A stretch of DNA of 64,000 nt, taken from assembly GCA_022844225.1 (NCBI GenBank), contig JALHMC010000006.1, positions 1-64,000 on the forward strand. The letters are read 5' to 3'. How positions within the stretch are numbered: position 1 is the stretch's first letter; each line of letters starts with the position of its first letter. Origin of the DNA: Hyphomicrobiaceae bacterium. GTDB taxonomy: Bacteria > Pseudomonadota > Alphaproteobacteria > Rhizobiales > Hyphomicrobiaceae. Made by a program: the position numbers and the translations under genes. The notes under the pieces were generated by a model, which saw only the letters and a list, made by a program, of their open reading frames with translations, was not told the DNA's origin and ran no database searches. Of this stretch, positions 22,556 to 34,593 are shown one piece after another.

Positions 22556-23191
22556 ATGACGGATGCGACGGCCTCGGCGCTGGCCGATGGATACACGGAC
22601 ATTCCAATGGGCCGTATCGCGGCCATCGCCACGACACTCGAGATGCGATCCCCGCCGGCGCCGCGGCCGCTGCCTCCACTGCAGGAAGGGCTCCAGATTC
22701 GTCGCATCGAGCGGCCGGATCTCGACTGGTATCGCAGGCTGTTTCGGCGGATCGGCGAGCCGTGGCTCTGGCACTCGCGGCTGCGACTGTCCGATTCGGC
22801 GTTGGGCGCCATCCTGACCGACGACGACGTGATGGTCTGGGCCTTGTCGGCCGTCGACCCGGGCGGCGAACTCGTAGCGGACGAAGGCCTGCTCGAGCTC
22901 GATTTCCGGCAAACCCGCGAGTGTGAACTCGCTTTCTTCGGCCTCACCACGCCGCGCACCGGTGCTGGCTTCGGTCGCCACCTCATGGGGCATGCCATTG
23001 GCGAGGCGTGGCGCCGTCCGATCGAGCGCTTCTGGGTGCACACCTGCACGCTTGATCATCCGACAGCCCTCGGCTTCTACATCCGCTCTGGCTTCCTGCC
23101 CGTGAAGCGTCAGCTCGAGATCGCGATGGATCCAAGGCTCGACGGCACGTTGTCACGCGATGCAGCCCCGGAGATCCCGATCCTGCGTTGA
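22556..23191 (+). CDS. GNAT-family N-acetyltransferase
   Basis: The 211-residue protein has a GNAT core at about residues 45-185. The acceptor-side strand is ELAFFGLTTPRTGAGFGRHLMGHAIGEA, where the acetyl-CoA loop reads RTGAGFG, close to the Q/RxxGxG/A motif A. The motif B-like segment VHTCTLDHPTALGFYIRSGF, with Tyr in GFYIRSGF, also fits. Substrate unknown. It ends 74 bases before the convergent PRC-barrel gene, and the hairpin between them serves at least the minus strand. Confidence 0.85.
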   Translation: MTDATASALADGYTDIPMGRIAAIATTLEMRSPPAPRPLPPLQEGLQIRRIERPDLDWYRRLFRRIGEPWLWHSRLRLSDSALGAILTDDDVMVWALSAVDPGGELVADEGLLELDFRQTRECELAFFGLTTPRTGAGFGRHLMGHAIGEAWRRPIERFWVHTCTLDHPTALGFYIRSGFLPVKRQLEIAMDPRLDGTLSRDAAPEIPILR

Positions 23192-23204
23192 GGAAGGGCC
23201 GACG

Positions 23205-23235
23205 AAAAAAACCCTGACGCAGTGCTGCGCCAGGG
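23205..23235 (-). terminator. Rho-independent terminator reading leftwards, after the PRC-barrel gene
   Basis: On the minus strand a stem of 11 positions with one mismatch (23212-23222 against 23225-23235) is followed by seven T (plus-strand A at 23205-23211). It lies about 30 bases after the PRC-barrel stop codon, so it is a strong stop signal for that gene. It may also slow the convergent GNAT transcript. Confidence 0.85.
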
Positions 23236-23265
23236 CTTGCTTCTCGCAGCGATGTCGATCGCTGA

Positions 23266-23904
23266 TTACTGCTTCGGAGCCGGCTGCGCCGCATCCTTGG
23301 CGCGGTCGTAGGCCTGACCTGCCGCGTCCTTGGCCTTCTCGTAGGCTTGGCCCGCGGCCTCTTTGGCCTTCTCGAGCGCCGGACCGGCCTGCTCACGAGC
23401 TTTCTGAGCCGCTTCCGTCGACGTCTCGACAGTCTTGTCGGTCAGCTCCTGCGCCTTCTCCTTGATGCGATCGAGCATCGACTTCGGTGGCTTGTTGCGC
23501 TGGAATGCCGGAAGTGCCTTCAGCATCTCCTTCGTTGCACCCGGCAATGTGACGACCGTCCGGCCGTCCTTTTCGGCGACGTTGAGCGCGGAAAGCCTAA
23601 CGGCAATGCGCTTTTCGCCCGCTCCCAGGAAACCGCCGACGCCCATCAGCACACCGACCACCTCGTTGTGGTCGTTCACGAGCAGATCCTCGACATCACC
23701 AATGATCTTGCCGGCGTCGTCGCGAACCTTGGCGAAGAGCACCGTGTTACGCGCGAGATAGACGTTGCTGGGTTGCTGCTCGATGAAGACGCCCCTGGGG
23801 ATGTCGACAGGGGCGGGCGGGGCCTTCGCCTTCTGCTGGGCCAGGACGGGCATGCTGGCCACGAGCGTGCCGAGGGCAACGAGGCTGACAATGGTCTTGT
23901 TCAT
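23266..23904 (-). CDS. Exported PRC-barrel protein with C-terminal 11-residue helical repeats
   Basis: The 212-residue protein starts with a signal peptide (MNKTIVSLVALGTLVASMPVLAQ). It then has a PRC-barrel-like domain (VRDDAGKIIGDVEDLLVNDHNEVVGVLMGVGGFLG, about 60-110). Its last 70 residues are Ala/Lys/Glu-rich helix with 11-residue repeats such as EKAKEAAGQAY, EKAKDAAGQAY and DRAKDAAQPAP. These resemble LEA-type or apolipoprotein-like amphipathic helices. The start at 23904 is the ATG just before the signal peptide. A strong terminator follows. The protein is probably periplasmic and stress- or envelope-related, which is an inference. Confidence 0.8.
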   Translation of the reverse strand: MNKTIVSLVALGTLVASMPVLAQQKAKAPPAPVDIPRGVFIEQQPSNVYLARNTVLFAKVRDDAGKIIGDVEDLLVNDHNEVVGVLMGVGGFLGAGEKRIAVRLSALNVAEKDGRTVVTLPGATKEMLKALPAFQRNKPPKSMLDRIKEKAQELTDKTVETSTEAAQKAREQAGPALEKAKEAAGQAYEKAKDAAGQAYDRAKDAAQPAPKQ

Positions 23905-24485
23905 GGATGTCTCTGTTCCTGCACTAGGCCCGCTGCCGAGCGATGCCAAGGCTGGGGGATACCTTGGCGAATGGTCTCAAGAGGCCCCGGGGCCAACGAA
24001 CGCATCTGACGCCAGTTATCCTCCCGAAGGAGTAATTGCGGCAGACACGACCGCTCACTATCGCTTCCGTGTGTCAGCGACAAGGCGGCATTCGGCATAT
24101 TTGTCTTCGGCCGGACTAAGGCAATGAGGTGCAGCACGCTATCGCCAACGAGTTCCGGTTTGCCGGCCTTTCGTTATTTGCCTTCGGTGGCCGGCGAAGG
24201 TTTGTCGTCTGGGGCCGATTGCCACACGGTGTCTGCCACTGCACGCGCGCCACCAACTCGCGCCCGCTTGTGGACACCGCCCTTCCCGATCCGGTGCGGA
24301 TGGGCTGACGCGTTGCGGGGAAGGCGTGTCTCGGCTATCAGAAGGGCCTGAATTGATCGCCTCGGCGTGCGATTCGCTATGCACCGGCGCTCGAAGCTGA
24401 TCGACGAGCGATCCGTGGCCCGAAGCAAGGCTGGACCGGCATTCGAGCGAAGTCGACACGGCTCACCTGAAGGAAGATCCAACGC
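23905..24485. other. 581-base gap between the PRC-barrel gene and gyrA
   Basis: The two flanking genes diverge, so promoters for both should lie here. Open frames in it have no family features. It contains a 12-base palindrome GGCCCCGGGGCC near 23984 and a weak hairpin at about 23945-23967. I see no tRNA or small RNA. A regulatory leader for gyrA is possible but not supported. Confidence 0.4.
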
Positions 24486-27278
<2,793 letters not shown>

Positions 27279-27289
27279 TCCTCGTTGGT

Positions 27290-27309
27290 ATCGGGCCTTC
27301 GGGCCCGAT
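27290..27309 (+). terminator. Candidate terminator hairpin after gyrA
   Basis: A perfect 8-bp stem (ATCGGGCC with its complement) closes a TTCG tetraloop. It starts 12 bases after the gyrA stop. There is no long T tract after it, so it may instead be a 3' stabilising or Rho-assisted structure. Confidence 0.5.
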
Positions 27310-27373
27310 TGACGCCCCGCGTTCCGAGCGCGCACACTTCCCGCAATGAAGGAACAAATTGCGGGAGGTCTCC

Positions 27374-28705
27374 ATGCTCACGGCCGAAGACAACCGTCTC
27401 CTGACTGAGAGCGAGGCCGGCACGCCGATGGGCGAGCTCATCCGGCGGTTCTGGGTGCCGGTGCTGCTGTCGGAGGAAATCCCCGAGCCCGACGGCCCGC
27501 CTCGGAAGATCACCGTCCTCGGCGAGGAATTGCTCGCTTTCCGCGACACCAACGGTCGCGTCGGCATCATCGACCAGTACTGCCCGCACCGGCGGGCCAA
27601 TCTCTGGCTGGGCCGCAACGAGGCATGCGGTATCCGCTGCATCTATCACGGCTGGAAGTTCGATATCACCGGCCAATGCACCGACATGCCGACCAGTTAT
27701 CCGGACCTCAACGCCAAGGACAAGATGCGCATCAAGGCGTACCCGGCGCGCGAGTGGGGCGGCATGGTCTGGGCCTACATGGGGCCTGCGGAGACGATGC
27801 CCGAGCTGCCTCACATGGAATTGGCGCTGGTCCCGGAGTCGCACCGCTTCGTCTCGAAGAAATGGCAGGATTGCAACTGGGTGCAGGCGCTGGAAGGCTC
27901 GATCGACACCGCGCACTTCACCTATACGCATCTCGTCTTCGACAAGAAGGAGGACGAGGATCTCGACGTGGACAAACACCTCGTCATGCCGATCCAGCGC
28001 ATGACCGGCAACCTGACGCGTTGGATCGCCAAGGACCCCCGCCCCGTCATCAAGGTGGAACCCCACCCGGCGGGTCTCGTCATCGGCGGTGGTCGCGTCA
28101 CCGAGACCGACGATCTCTATTGGCGCATCGCACAGTTCCTGATGCCGTTCCATACCTACACACCGAGCGCGCTGCCCGGCCAGACGATCTTCGGCCAGAC
28201 CTTCGTGCCCTATACCGATACCAACTGCTGGATCTACTGCTACGCCTGGAACCCGGATCGTCCACTGACACCAGAGGAGCGCCACAGCTTCGCCAACGGC
28301 GGCGCCATTTTCCCGGAGATCGACGAGAATTACGTGCCGCTGCGCAGCAAGGCCAACGACTACATGATCGACCGGCGCGCGCAGAGGACGACGAGCTACA
28401 TGGGGATCAAGGGTCTCTCCGAGCAGGACGCTGCCGTGCAGGACAGTCAGGGTCCAATAGTAGATCGCACCAAGGAGCATCTCGGCCCGACAGACCTCGG
28501 TATCATGCGCTTCCGCAAGCTCGTCATGGATTCGGCGCGAGAGCTTCAAGCCGGCATCGAGCCCGCCGCGGCCAAGGCTCATGAGGCCTACGCCGTCCGG
28601 TCGGGTGCGTGCATCACGCACAGGTCGAAGTCACTTCCCGAGGTGATGGCTGAGCGGTTCGGTGATGCGTCGGGCTTCGTCGGCAAGCGGGCAGCGGCTG
28701 AGTAG
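27374..28705 (+). CDS. Rieske non-heme iron oxygenase alpha subunit (phthalate 4,5-dioxygenase-like)
   Basis: The 443-residue protein has the Rieske 2Fe-2S ligands Cys70-x-His72 and Cys89-x2-His92 (CPHRRANL, CIYHGWKFD). The catalytic iron site lies in NWVQALEGSIDTAHFTYTH, where His181 and His186 are the iron ligands and Asp178 the bridging acid. It fits one-component alpha-type oxygenases that hydroxylate or O-demethylate aromatic acids. No reductase or ferredoxin gene is adjacent. The ATG at 27374 follows GGGAGG with 5-base spacing. The PLC/DUF4332 gene is convergent and only 9 bases away at the stops. Confidence 0.9.
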   Translation: MLTAEDNRLLTESEAGTPMGELIRRFWVPVLLSEEIPEPDGPPRKITVLGEELLAFRDTNGRVGIIDQYCPHRRANLWLGRNEACGIRCIYHGWKFDITGQCTDMPTSYPDLNAKDKMRIKAYPAREWGGMVWAYMGPAETMPELPHMELALVPESHRFVSKKWQDCNWVQALEGSIDTAHFTYTHLVFDKKEDEDLDVDKHLVMPIQRMTGNLTRWIAKDPRPVIKVEPHPAGLVIGGGRVTETDDLYWRIAQFLMPFHTYTPSALPGQTIFGQTFVPYTDTNCWIYCYAWNPDRPLTPEERHSFANGGAIFPEIDENYVPLRSKANDYMIDRRAQRTTSYMGIKGLSEQDAAVQDSQGPIVDRTKEHLGPTDLGIMRFRKLVMDSARELQAGIEPAAAKAHEAYAVRSGACITHRSKSLPEVMAERFGDASGFVGKRAAAE

Positions 28706-28714
28706 CGCCGCGCT

Positions 28715-30340
28715 TCAGGCCGCGAGCGCCATGCGCGCGCCTTCAGCCCAGGACTTGATGCGCTGCAGGTCAGGAGGATTTCCATCGCGCAGGATCCTGC
28801 GGCCCTTGTCGCTGGCCGCGAACGCCAGCACGTCCGCGCAGAGCGTATCCGCCTCGGCAGCCGCGAGTGCCGCGACATCACGATAGCCCGCTCCCACGAA
28901 CAGTTGCGCACCGGTTCCCGTCAATCCGGGAACTGCGCAAACTAACACTGTCTGAGCCTGCCACTCGGTGATCGACTGCGCCGTCACGTGTGCAATCTGG
29001 AGCGCTTGCGCGAGCGCTGCGGGCTGCTCGTTGAGAAAATCCTGCACGGTGAGCACACCGAGCTTCGCGAGGCGCTCCGCCATGCGTGGGCCGATCGACG
29101 GAGCATTGACGACGTCGTCCCCTGGGGCAAGACGCACGCGACTAGCCGGAGGAGCCACCACGCCACGCGGCTTGATCGAGGGGACGCTGCCCCCCGTCGT
29201 GGGCTCGGCGCGATCGGTGGTAAGGGGCTCGGGCCTCGCGGGCATTTCGGCGCTCCGCGGCTCCTGCGGCATTCCGGACGCCTTCGACGCGGAGGCCGCC
29301 GCTGCGATCGCCGCTGCGTCTTCAGCCACTGCGTTCGTCAGTGCCGGCGCGCCGGCCTCTGGTACGGCCCGTGCCGCGGCCAGGCGCGCGGCCAGCGTTG
29401 AGATCGGCGGCGCCTCGGCAACCACCATCGCAGTATGACTCGCGACCTCGGCGGCGTGCAGATCACGCACGATCCGGTCGTCCTCGGGCAGGGTCAGCTC
29501 CACCGTGCCCGTCGCCCTCAGTTCATCGTACATGCGCTCGACAAGGCGACGGTCGGCATTATCGGCCATCCGCTTGGCCAGCTGTTTGATCGGCATCTTG
29601 ATCGTGGCGAGTACCAGATCGACCGTCAGGGAGACGGGGGGAGGAGCAGCTCCCGATTCGGTAAGGGCCCGCATGAGGATCACGCCATGCAGTCTGGCCG
29701 CATGCAGGATCAGGTCGCCGACGATGCGCTGCGCCACCACGTCGAGCCCCGCCGGAGGATCGACGACGCCGCGATTGATGTCGTAATGCGCGATCAGCTT
29801 TTCGTAATGCCGGTTGGCGCGCACCGCCCCCTGCCGAAGCATCTCTTCGAGCCAGTCCGGCTGGTCGGGCACGATCACCTCGTGCATCGCGCCGCCGGAC
29901 GCAACGGATTTCAATGCGTCGTAGGATTTGGCCGTGCTCCACTCGAAGGCGCGGTGGATCGAATTCTCGGCCTCGGACTGGCCGGTGTGAAATGGATGCA
30001 CCGCGTCCGTCACGTAATGGCTCAGGATGCCGGCTGAATGCACAGCATCGGCCCACTTCTGTTCGCCGAGCGCGGAGACGGTCTTGCCATACCACTGGCG
30101 CGCGGTTGCCGGCGCCCCGCCCCAGAACTTGTCGCGCGGATGCAGACAGTGATTCTTGAAGTCCTTGAACACATCGTCGGGCGCTTTCGACCCCGCCATG
30201 TACGTCTCGGCGTGCTTCAGGAACAGCCGGCGCCAGCCTTCCGCATCGGCGCCGCTCAGATGCGCCAGAGCATCGAGCGCGAGCTTGTGGTGCGTGCCCT
30301 TGGCATGCGCCGCGTAGATGATGCGGTAAAGCAGGCCCAT
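28715..30340 (-). CDS. Zinc-dependent phospholipase C/P1-nuclease fold fused to DUF4332 (HhH) domain
   Basis: The 541-residue protein has two parts. The first 300 residues match the zinc-dependent phospholipase C fold. SHYVTDAVHPFHTGQSEAE gives H-x3-D-x2-HPxH, and HRAFEW gives HxxxE, corresponding to His118, Asp122, His128, His142 and Glu146 of Bacillus PLC. N-terminal His residues (His12, His17/18) and FKNHCLHPRDKFW provide further candidate ligands. A disordered Ala/Pro linker (about 320-410) leads to a C-terminal DUF4332 domain with helix-hairpin-helix features (NAPSIGPRMAERLAKLGVLTVQDFL). There is no obvious signal peptide. The ATG at 30340 follows AGGAG. It is downstream of the NAD(P)HX repair gene on the same strand with a 109-base gap. 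Confidence 0.78.
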   Translation of the reverse strand: MGLLYRIIYAAHAKGTHHKLALDALAHLSGADAEGWRRLFLKHAETYMAGSKAPDDVFKDFKNHCLHPRDKFWGGAPATARQWYGKTVSALGEQKWADAVHSAGILSHYVTDAVHPFHTGQSEAENSIHRAFEWSTAKSYDALKSVASGGAMHEVIVPDQPDWLEEMLRQGAVRANRHYEKLIAHYDINRGVVDPPAGLDVVAQRIVGDLILHAARLHGVILMRALTESGAAPPPVSLTVDLVLATIKMPIKQLAKRMADNADRRLVERMYDELRATGTVELTLPEDDRIVRDLHAAEVASHTAMVVAEAPPISTLAARLAAARAVPEAGAPALTNAVAEDAAAIAAAASASKASGMPQEPRSAEMPARPEPLTTDRAEPTTGGSVPSIKPRGVVAPPASRVRLAPGDDVVNAPSIGPRMAERLAKLGVLTVQDFLNEQPAALAQALQIAHVTAQSITEWQAQTVLVCAVPGLTGTGAQLFVGAGYRDVAALAAAEADTLCADVLAFAASDKGRRILRDGNPPDLQRIKSWAEGARMALAA

Positions 30341-30449
30341 GGGCGCTCCTGCCGTTGTTGACGCCTGCACCGGAACGGTCTTCATGATGCGAGTCGCAGC
30401 AGCCTGCAAAGCGCGCCGCTGCAGCAAGCTGTGGGCAACCCGTCTAGGT

Positions 30450-31940
30450 TCAGCTCGAGATGGCCAGAAGTTTCGCCAGCACCTCGGGAAGCGCTTCTGG
30501 GATGTCCTCCGCGATCAGGCCCGGCCCGAAGCCGTTGGCGCATTCGCCATGCAACCAGACGGCTGCGCACGCGGCCTCGTAGGCCGGCATGCCCTGGGCG
30601 AGAAGGCCCGTGACGAAACCCGCCAGCACGTCGCCGGAGCCGGCGGTCGCTAGCCAGGGCGGCGCATTCTCGTTGATCGCGGCCCTTCCATCGGGCGAAG
30701 CGATCACCGTATCGGGGCCTTTCAGCAGAACGATCCCGCCAGAAGTCTTCGCTGCGGCTCGTGCCCGCTCGAGCTTCGACCCCGTGACATCGGGAAAGAG
30801 GCGCTTGAACTCGCCTTCGTGCGGCGTGAGCACGACGGGGCGCGTCCGGGCCGCGATGGCGCGAAAAAGCAGCCCGGGTGAGGCGGCAGCAACGGTGAGT
30901 GCGTCGGCATCGAGCATGACCGCAGCGTTGGAGGCCACGACGGCCATCACCTGCTCCATCGCTTGATCGGCGCGTCCGAGGCCCGGACCGATGCCGATCG
31001 CCGTGAAGCGCGTGTCGGCGAGAAGCTGCGCGATATCGGCCGGTGCAGTGCCGGTCTTGAGCAGTGTCGCGTTGAGCTGGGCCGCATGCGCCTGCAAAGC
31101 GTCGGGCGGTGACGCCACCGTGACGAGCCCCGCGCCGACGCGCAGCGCACCGCGAGCACACAGCCGCGCCGCCCCGCACATCTCGATCCCCCCCGAGACG
31201 ACGACCGCGTGGCCACGCGTGTACTTGTGGCCGTCGAGCCGTGGCCGGGGCAAATGGCTGAGCCAACCCCATTTCGATGGCCCATTGACGGACGTGCTCG
31301 CCGAAAGACCCTGCAGAATGCTATCGGGAATCCCGATGTCGGCGACGACGATTTCTCCGCAGAAGGCTCGGCCTGGCATGAGGACGTGACCCACCTTCCT
31401 GCGAAAGAATGTCACTGTTCGAGTAGCGCTGACGACGGGACCGTCTGCTTGTCCCGTATCGCCGTTGAGACCACTGGGAACATCGACCGACAGCACTGGA
31501 GTATCGCAGATGCGGGTAAATTGATCGGTCAGCACGCCGAACTCGATGGGTCGTGTCAGACCTGCCCCGAAAACGGCATCGACGATGAGATCGACGTCGA
31601 AGTCACCCTCATCGGCAATTCCTCCTGTCCACAAGCCCGCCATGTGCGCTGCACTGCCTTTGAGCCGGTCGCGATCACCATGCAACCAGACCTCGACGCG
31701 ATAGCCGCGCTCCCGAAGCAGGCGAGCGGCAACAAACCCGTCACCCCCATTGTTGCCCGGCCCGCACATGACCAGGATGCGTCCGCCTAACGGTGCCATC
31801 CGCGTCGCCTCGTCGGCTACCGCGCGCCCGGCGTTCTCCATCAACTCTAGAAACGGGATGCCGGCCTCTACAGCCATGCGATCAGCCAAGGTCATCTGCT
31901 CGATCGTCAGCAATGTCGAAGGTGCCGGCTTGCGCATCAT
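30450..31940 (-). CDS. nnr: Bifunctional NAD(P)H-hydrate epimerase/ADP-dependent NAD(P)H-hydrate dehydratase
   Basis: The 496-residue protein fuses the YjeF N-terminal epimerase domain (VMCGPGNNGGDGFVAARLL, residues about 57-75) with the YjeF C-terminal ribokinase-like dehydratase (GRGHAVVVSGG-type glycine loop, ATAGSGDVLAGFVTGLL near the C terminus). Together they repair hydrated NADH and NADPH (NADHX/NADPHX). The GSGD motif supplies the catalytic Asp of the dehydratase. Its start overlaps the VOC gene stop by a few bases (stop at 31937-31939), so the two are translationally coupled. This gene is often near glnB-glnA in rhizobia (recalled). Confidence 0.93.
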   Translation of the reverse strand: MMRKPAPSTLLTIEQMTLADRMAVEAGIPFLELMENAGRAVADEATRMAPLGGRILVMCGPGNNGGDGFVAARLLRERGYRVEVWLHGDRDRLKGSAAHMAGLWTGGIADEGDFDVDLIVDAVFGAGLTRPIEFGVLTDQFTRICDTPVLSVDVPSGLNGDTGQADGPVVSATRTVTFFRRKVGHVLMPGRAFCGEIVVADIGIPDSILQGLSASTSVNGPSKWGWLSHLPRPRLDGHKYTRGHAVVVSGGIEMCGAARLCARGALRVGAGLVTVASPPDALQAHAAQLNATLLKTGTAPADIAQLLADTRFTAIGIGPGLGRADQAMEQVMAVVASNAAVMLDADALTVAAASPGLLFRAIAARTRPVVLTPHEGEFKRLFPDVTGSKLERARAAAKTSGGIVLLKGPDTVIASPDGRAAINENAPPWLATAGSGDVLAGFVTGLLAQGMPAYEAACAAVWLHGECANGFGPGLIAEDIPEALPEVLAKLLAISS

Positions 31941-32335
31941 CCCGCAGTCCTCGTTCCATCCTGATAGACGGACAACTCGATGAGATTCAGGTCAGGGTCG
32001 CGAACATAGACGGATGTGATCGGCCCGCGTGCACCGGTTCTGGTTGATCTTTCAACTAGGATCGGCACGCCGCATGCGGCCAAATGGGCCTCGATCCCGT
32101 CGAGGCTGTCGACAAGGAAACACAGGTCGCCCGATCCGCACATCGGATGCTCAGCTTTCGGGTCGAACATGTTGTCTGCCTGGTGCAGATTGATCTTGTG
32201 CGGCCCGAACCGCAACGCCGTTCGTCCGGCGCCGAAGGTTTCCGCGGTCATTCCGAGCACGCGCTCGTAGAACGCGACGGTGGCTGGGATAGACGCCACG
32301 GTCAGAACCAGATGATCGAGTCCGACGACTTTCAT
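31937..32335 (-). CDS. VOC-family (glyoxalase/dioxygenase fold) protein
   Basis: The 132-residue protein is two beta-alpha-beta-beta-beta modules: MKVVGLDHLVLTVASIPATVAFYERVLGM (His8 region) and the C-terminal RGPITSVYVRDPDLNLIELSVY, where Glu in LIELS is a usual metal ligand. The ligand set H-x-E with a mid His is compatible with lactoylglutathione-lyase-like or fosfomycin-type enzymes, but the substrate is unknown. The ATG at 32335 follows GAGGGG; the longer frame from 32407 is less likely. It is the first gene of a unit with nnr. Confidence 0.85.
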   Translation of the reverse strand: MKVVGLDHLVLTVASIPATVAFYERVLGMTAETFGAGRTALRFGPHKINLHQADNMFDPKAEHPMCGSGDLCFLVDSLDGIEAHLAACGVPILVERSTRTGARGPITSVYVRDPDLNLIELSVYQDGTRTAG

Positions 32336-32538
32336 ATGCCCCTCATCGCAGACGGCCTTGCGCAGCTTAGCCTTAAGGCAATGATCCGTCGCGGGGCCAA
32401 GTCGCACGGCTCGATTGCCTAAAAAGACGTCATATCGGCTGAAAATTCGGCGCGAACTTTCTCGAGGTTGTGCCCTATAAGTAGGCGTCGTCGTCTATGA
32501 CGTTGATCGACAATAGGTTTGCAACTCGTTTACCGTTT

Positions 32539-32552
32539 GGCATGGGGCATGC
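32539..32552 (+). promoter_or_regulatory. Candidate sigma-54 (-24/-12) promoter of glnB
   Basis: TTTGGCATGGGGCATGCT has the invariant GG (32539-32540) and GC (32551-32552) separated by 10 bases, the sigma-54 spacing. The -24 box TGGCA matches well; the -12 box ATGC differs from TTGC by one base. The predicted start site is about 47 bases before the glnB ATG. Rhizobial glnB is known to be transcribed from an NtrC/RpoN-dependent promoter, which fits. Confidence 0.6.
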
Positions 32553-32598
32553 TATCTGACCACCATGTACGCGGGTCGCCGACCGACGTTCCGCCTAG

Positions 32599-32949
<351 letters not shown>

Positions 32950-33055
32950 TCGTTCTCAAGAGAAGACCCCTCGGCCCAAGGGCCGGGGCCAGACGCATGC
33001 CCGGAACTGAGCATCCGGGCGCTTAGAAGTTCGAGTTCCGAGGAAGGGGAGCCAC

Positions 33056-34477
33056 ATGGCAGACACACCGAAGACAGCAGCCGACGTCCTCAAGATGATG
33101 AAGGACAAGGACGTCAAGTTCCTGGATCTTCGCTTTACCGACACCAAAGGCAAGATGCAGCACGTCACGGCAGACGCATCGTGCGTCGACGAGGCGATGT
33201 TCGCCGAGGGCTACGCCTTCGACGGCTCGTCGATTGCCGGCTGGAAGGGCATCGAAGCCTCCGACATGACGCTGATGCTCGATCCGTCGACGGCGCACAT
33301 GGATCCGTTCTTCGCACAGACCACGATGGCGATCTTTTGCGACGTCATCGAGCCGTCGACGGGCGAACTTTACGAGCGCGATCCGCGCGGTATCGCCAAG
33401 AAGGCCGAGGCTTATATGAAGTCGACGGGCGTGGGCGACGCCATCTACGTCGGTCCCGAGGCCGAGTTCTTCATCTTCGACGACGTTCGCTTTTCCGCCG
33501 ACCCTTACAACACGAGCTTCCGCATCGACGGCTCCGAGCTGCCCTCGAACATGGGCACCGAGTACGAGATGGGCAATCTCGGTCACCGGCCGCGCACTAA
33601 AGGTGGTTACTTCCCCGTGCCGCCGATCGATAGCGGCCAGGACATCCGCTCCGAGATGCTCTCGGTGATGGCCGAGATGGGCGTCGTCGTCGAGAAGCAC
33701 CATCATGAGGTGGCGGCCGCCCAGCACGAGCTCGGCATCAAGTTCGGCCCGATGGTGACGATGGCCGACCACATGCAGATCTACAAGTATGTGATCCACA
33801 ACGTCGCCCAGGCCTACGGCAAGACAGCTTGCTTCATGCCGAAGCCGATCTACGGCGACAATGGCTCGGGCATGCACGTCCACCAGTCGATCTGGAAAGG
33901 CTCGACGCCGACGTTCGCTGGCAACAAGTACGCCGATCTTTCGGACACTTGCCTGCACTATATCGCCGGCATCCTGAAGCACGCCAAGGCCATCAACGCG
34001 TTCACAAACCCGACCACCAACTCCTACAAGCGTCTGGTGCCGGGCTACGAAGCGCCAGTGTTGCTAGCCTACTCCGCGCGCAACCGCTCGGCGTCGTGCC
34101 GCATTCCGCACGTGACGAGCCCGAAGGCCAAGCGCGTCGAGGTCCGCTTCCCGGATCCGGCGGCCAACCCCTACCTCGGCTATGCGGCCATGCTGATGGC
34201 CGGCCTCGACGGGATCCAGAACAAGCTCAATCCCGGCGAGCCGATGGACAAGAACCTCTACGACCTGCCGCCGGCCGAGCTTTCCAAGATCCCGACGGTG
34301 GCCGGCTCACTGCGTGAGGCACTCAACTGTCTCGATCAGGACCGCGGCTTCCTCAAGATGGGCGGCGTGTTCAGCGACGACATGATCGACGCCTACATCG
34401 AACTGAAGATGGCCGAGGTCGAGCGCATGGAGATGACTCCGCACCCGGTCGAGTTCGAGATGTATTACTCGGTCTGA
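33056..34477 (+). CDS. glnA: Glutamine synthetase type I
   Basis: The 473-residue protein has the GS-I signatures: [17 protein letters not shown] near the N terminus, the catalytic PEAEFF block, the ATP-binding [16 protein letters not shown], and NLYDLPPAE with Tyr402 as the adenylylation site equivalent to E. coli Tyr397. It forms a dodecamer making glutamine from glutamate, ammonium and ATP. Regulation by GlnE adenylylation and by PII is likely. A strong ribosome site (AAGGGGAG) precedes the ATG. It ends at a strong terminator and is probably transcribed with glnB. Confidence 0.97.
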   Translation: MADTPKTAADVLKMMKDKDVKFLDLRFTDTKGKMQHVTADASCVDEAMFAEGYAFDGSSIAGWKGIEASDMTLMLDPSTAHMDPFFAQTTMAIFCDVIEPSTGELYERDPRGIAKKAEAYMKSTGVGDAIYVGPEAEFFIFDDVRFSADPYNTSFRIDGSELPSNMGTEYEMGNLGHRPRTKGGYFPVPPIDSGQDIRSEMLSVMAEMGVVVEKHHHEVAAAQHELGIKFGPMVTMADHMQIYKYVIHNVAQAYGKTACFMPKPIYGDNGSGMHVHQSIWKGSTPTFAGNKYADLSDTCLHYIAGILKHAKAINAFTNPTTNSYKRLVPGYEAPVLLAYSARNRSASCRIPHVTSPKAKRVEVRFPDPAANPYLGYAAMLMAGLDGIQNKLNPGEPMDKNLYDLPPAELSKIPTVAGSLREALNCLDQDRGFLKMGGVFSDDMIDAYIELKMAEVERMEMTPHPVEFEMYYSV

Positions 34478-34511
34478 TCGGCAAGGCACTTTCATTACGG
34501 GGCACTACCGG

Positions 34512-34546
34512 GGAGGCGGTCCGAAAGGATCGCCTCCTTGTTTTTT
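34512..34546 (+). terminator. Rho-independent terminator after glnA
   Basis: An 11-bp stem (GGAGGCGGTCC pairing with GGATCGCCTCC, one G-T wobble) with a GAAA tetraloop is followed by TTGTTTTTT. It is about 35 bases after the glnA stop, so it is a clear end for the glnBA transcript. Confidence 0.93.
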
Positions 34547-34593
34547 GGGTGGGATTGAGTCCGCTCCGCTCTTCCCGCAAGCGCCCGTGCCTT

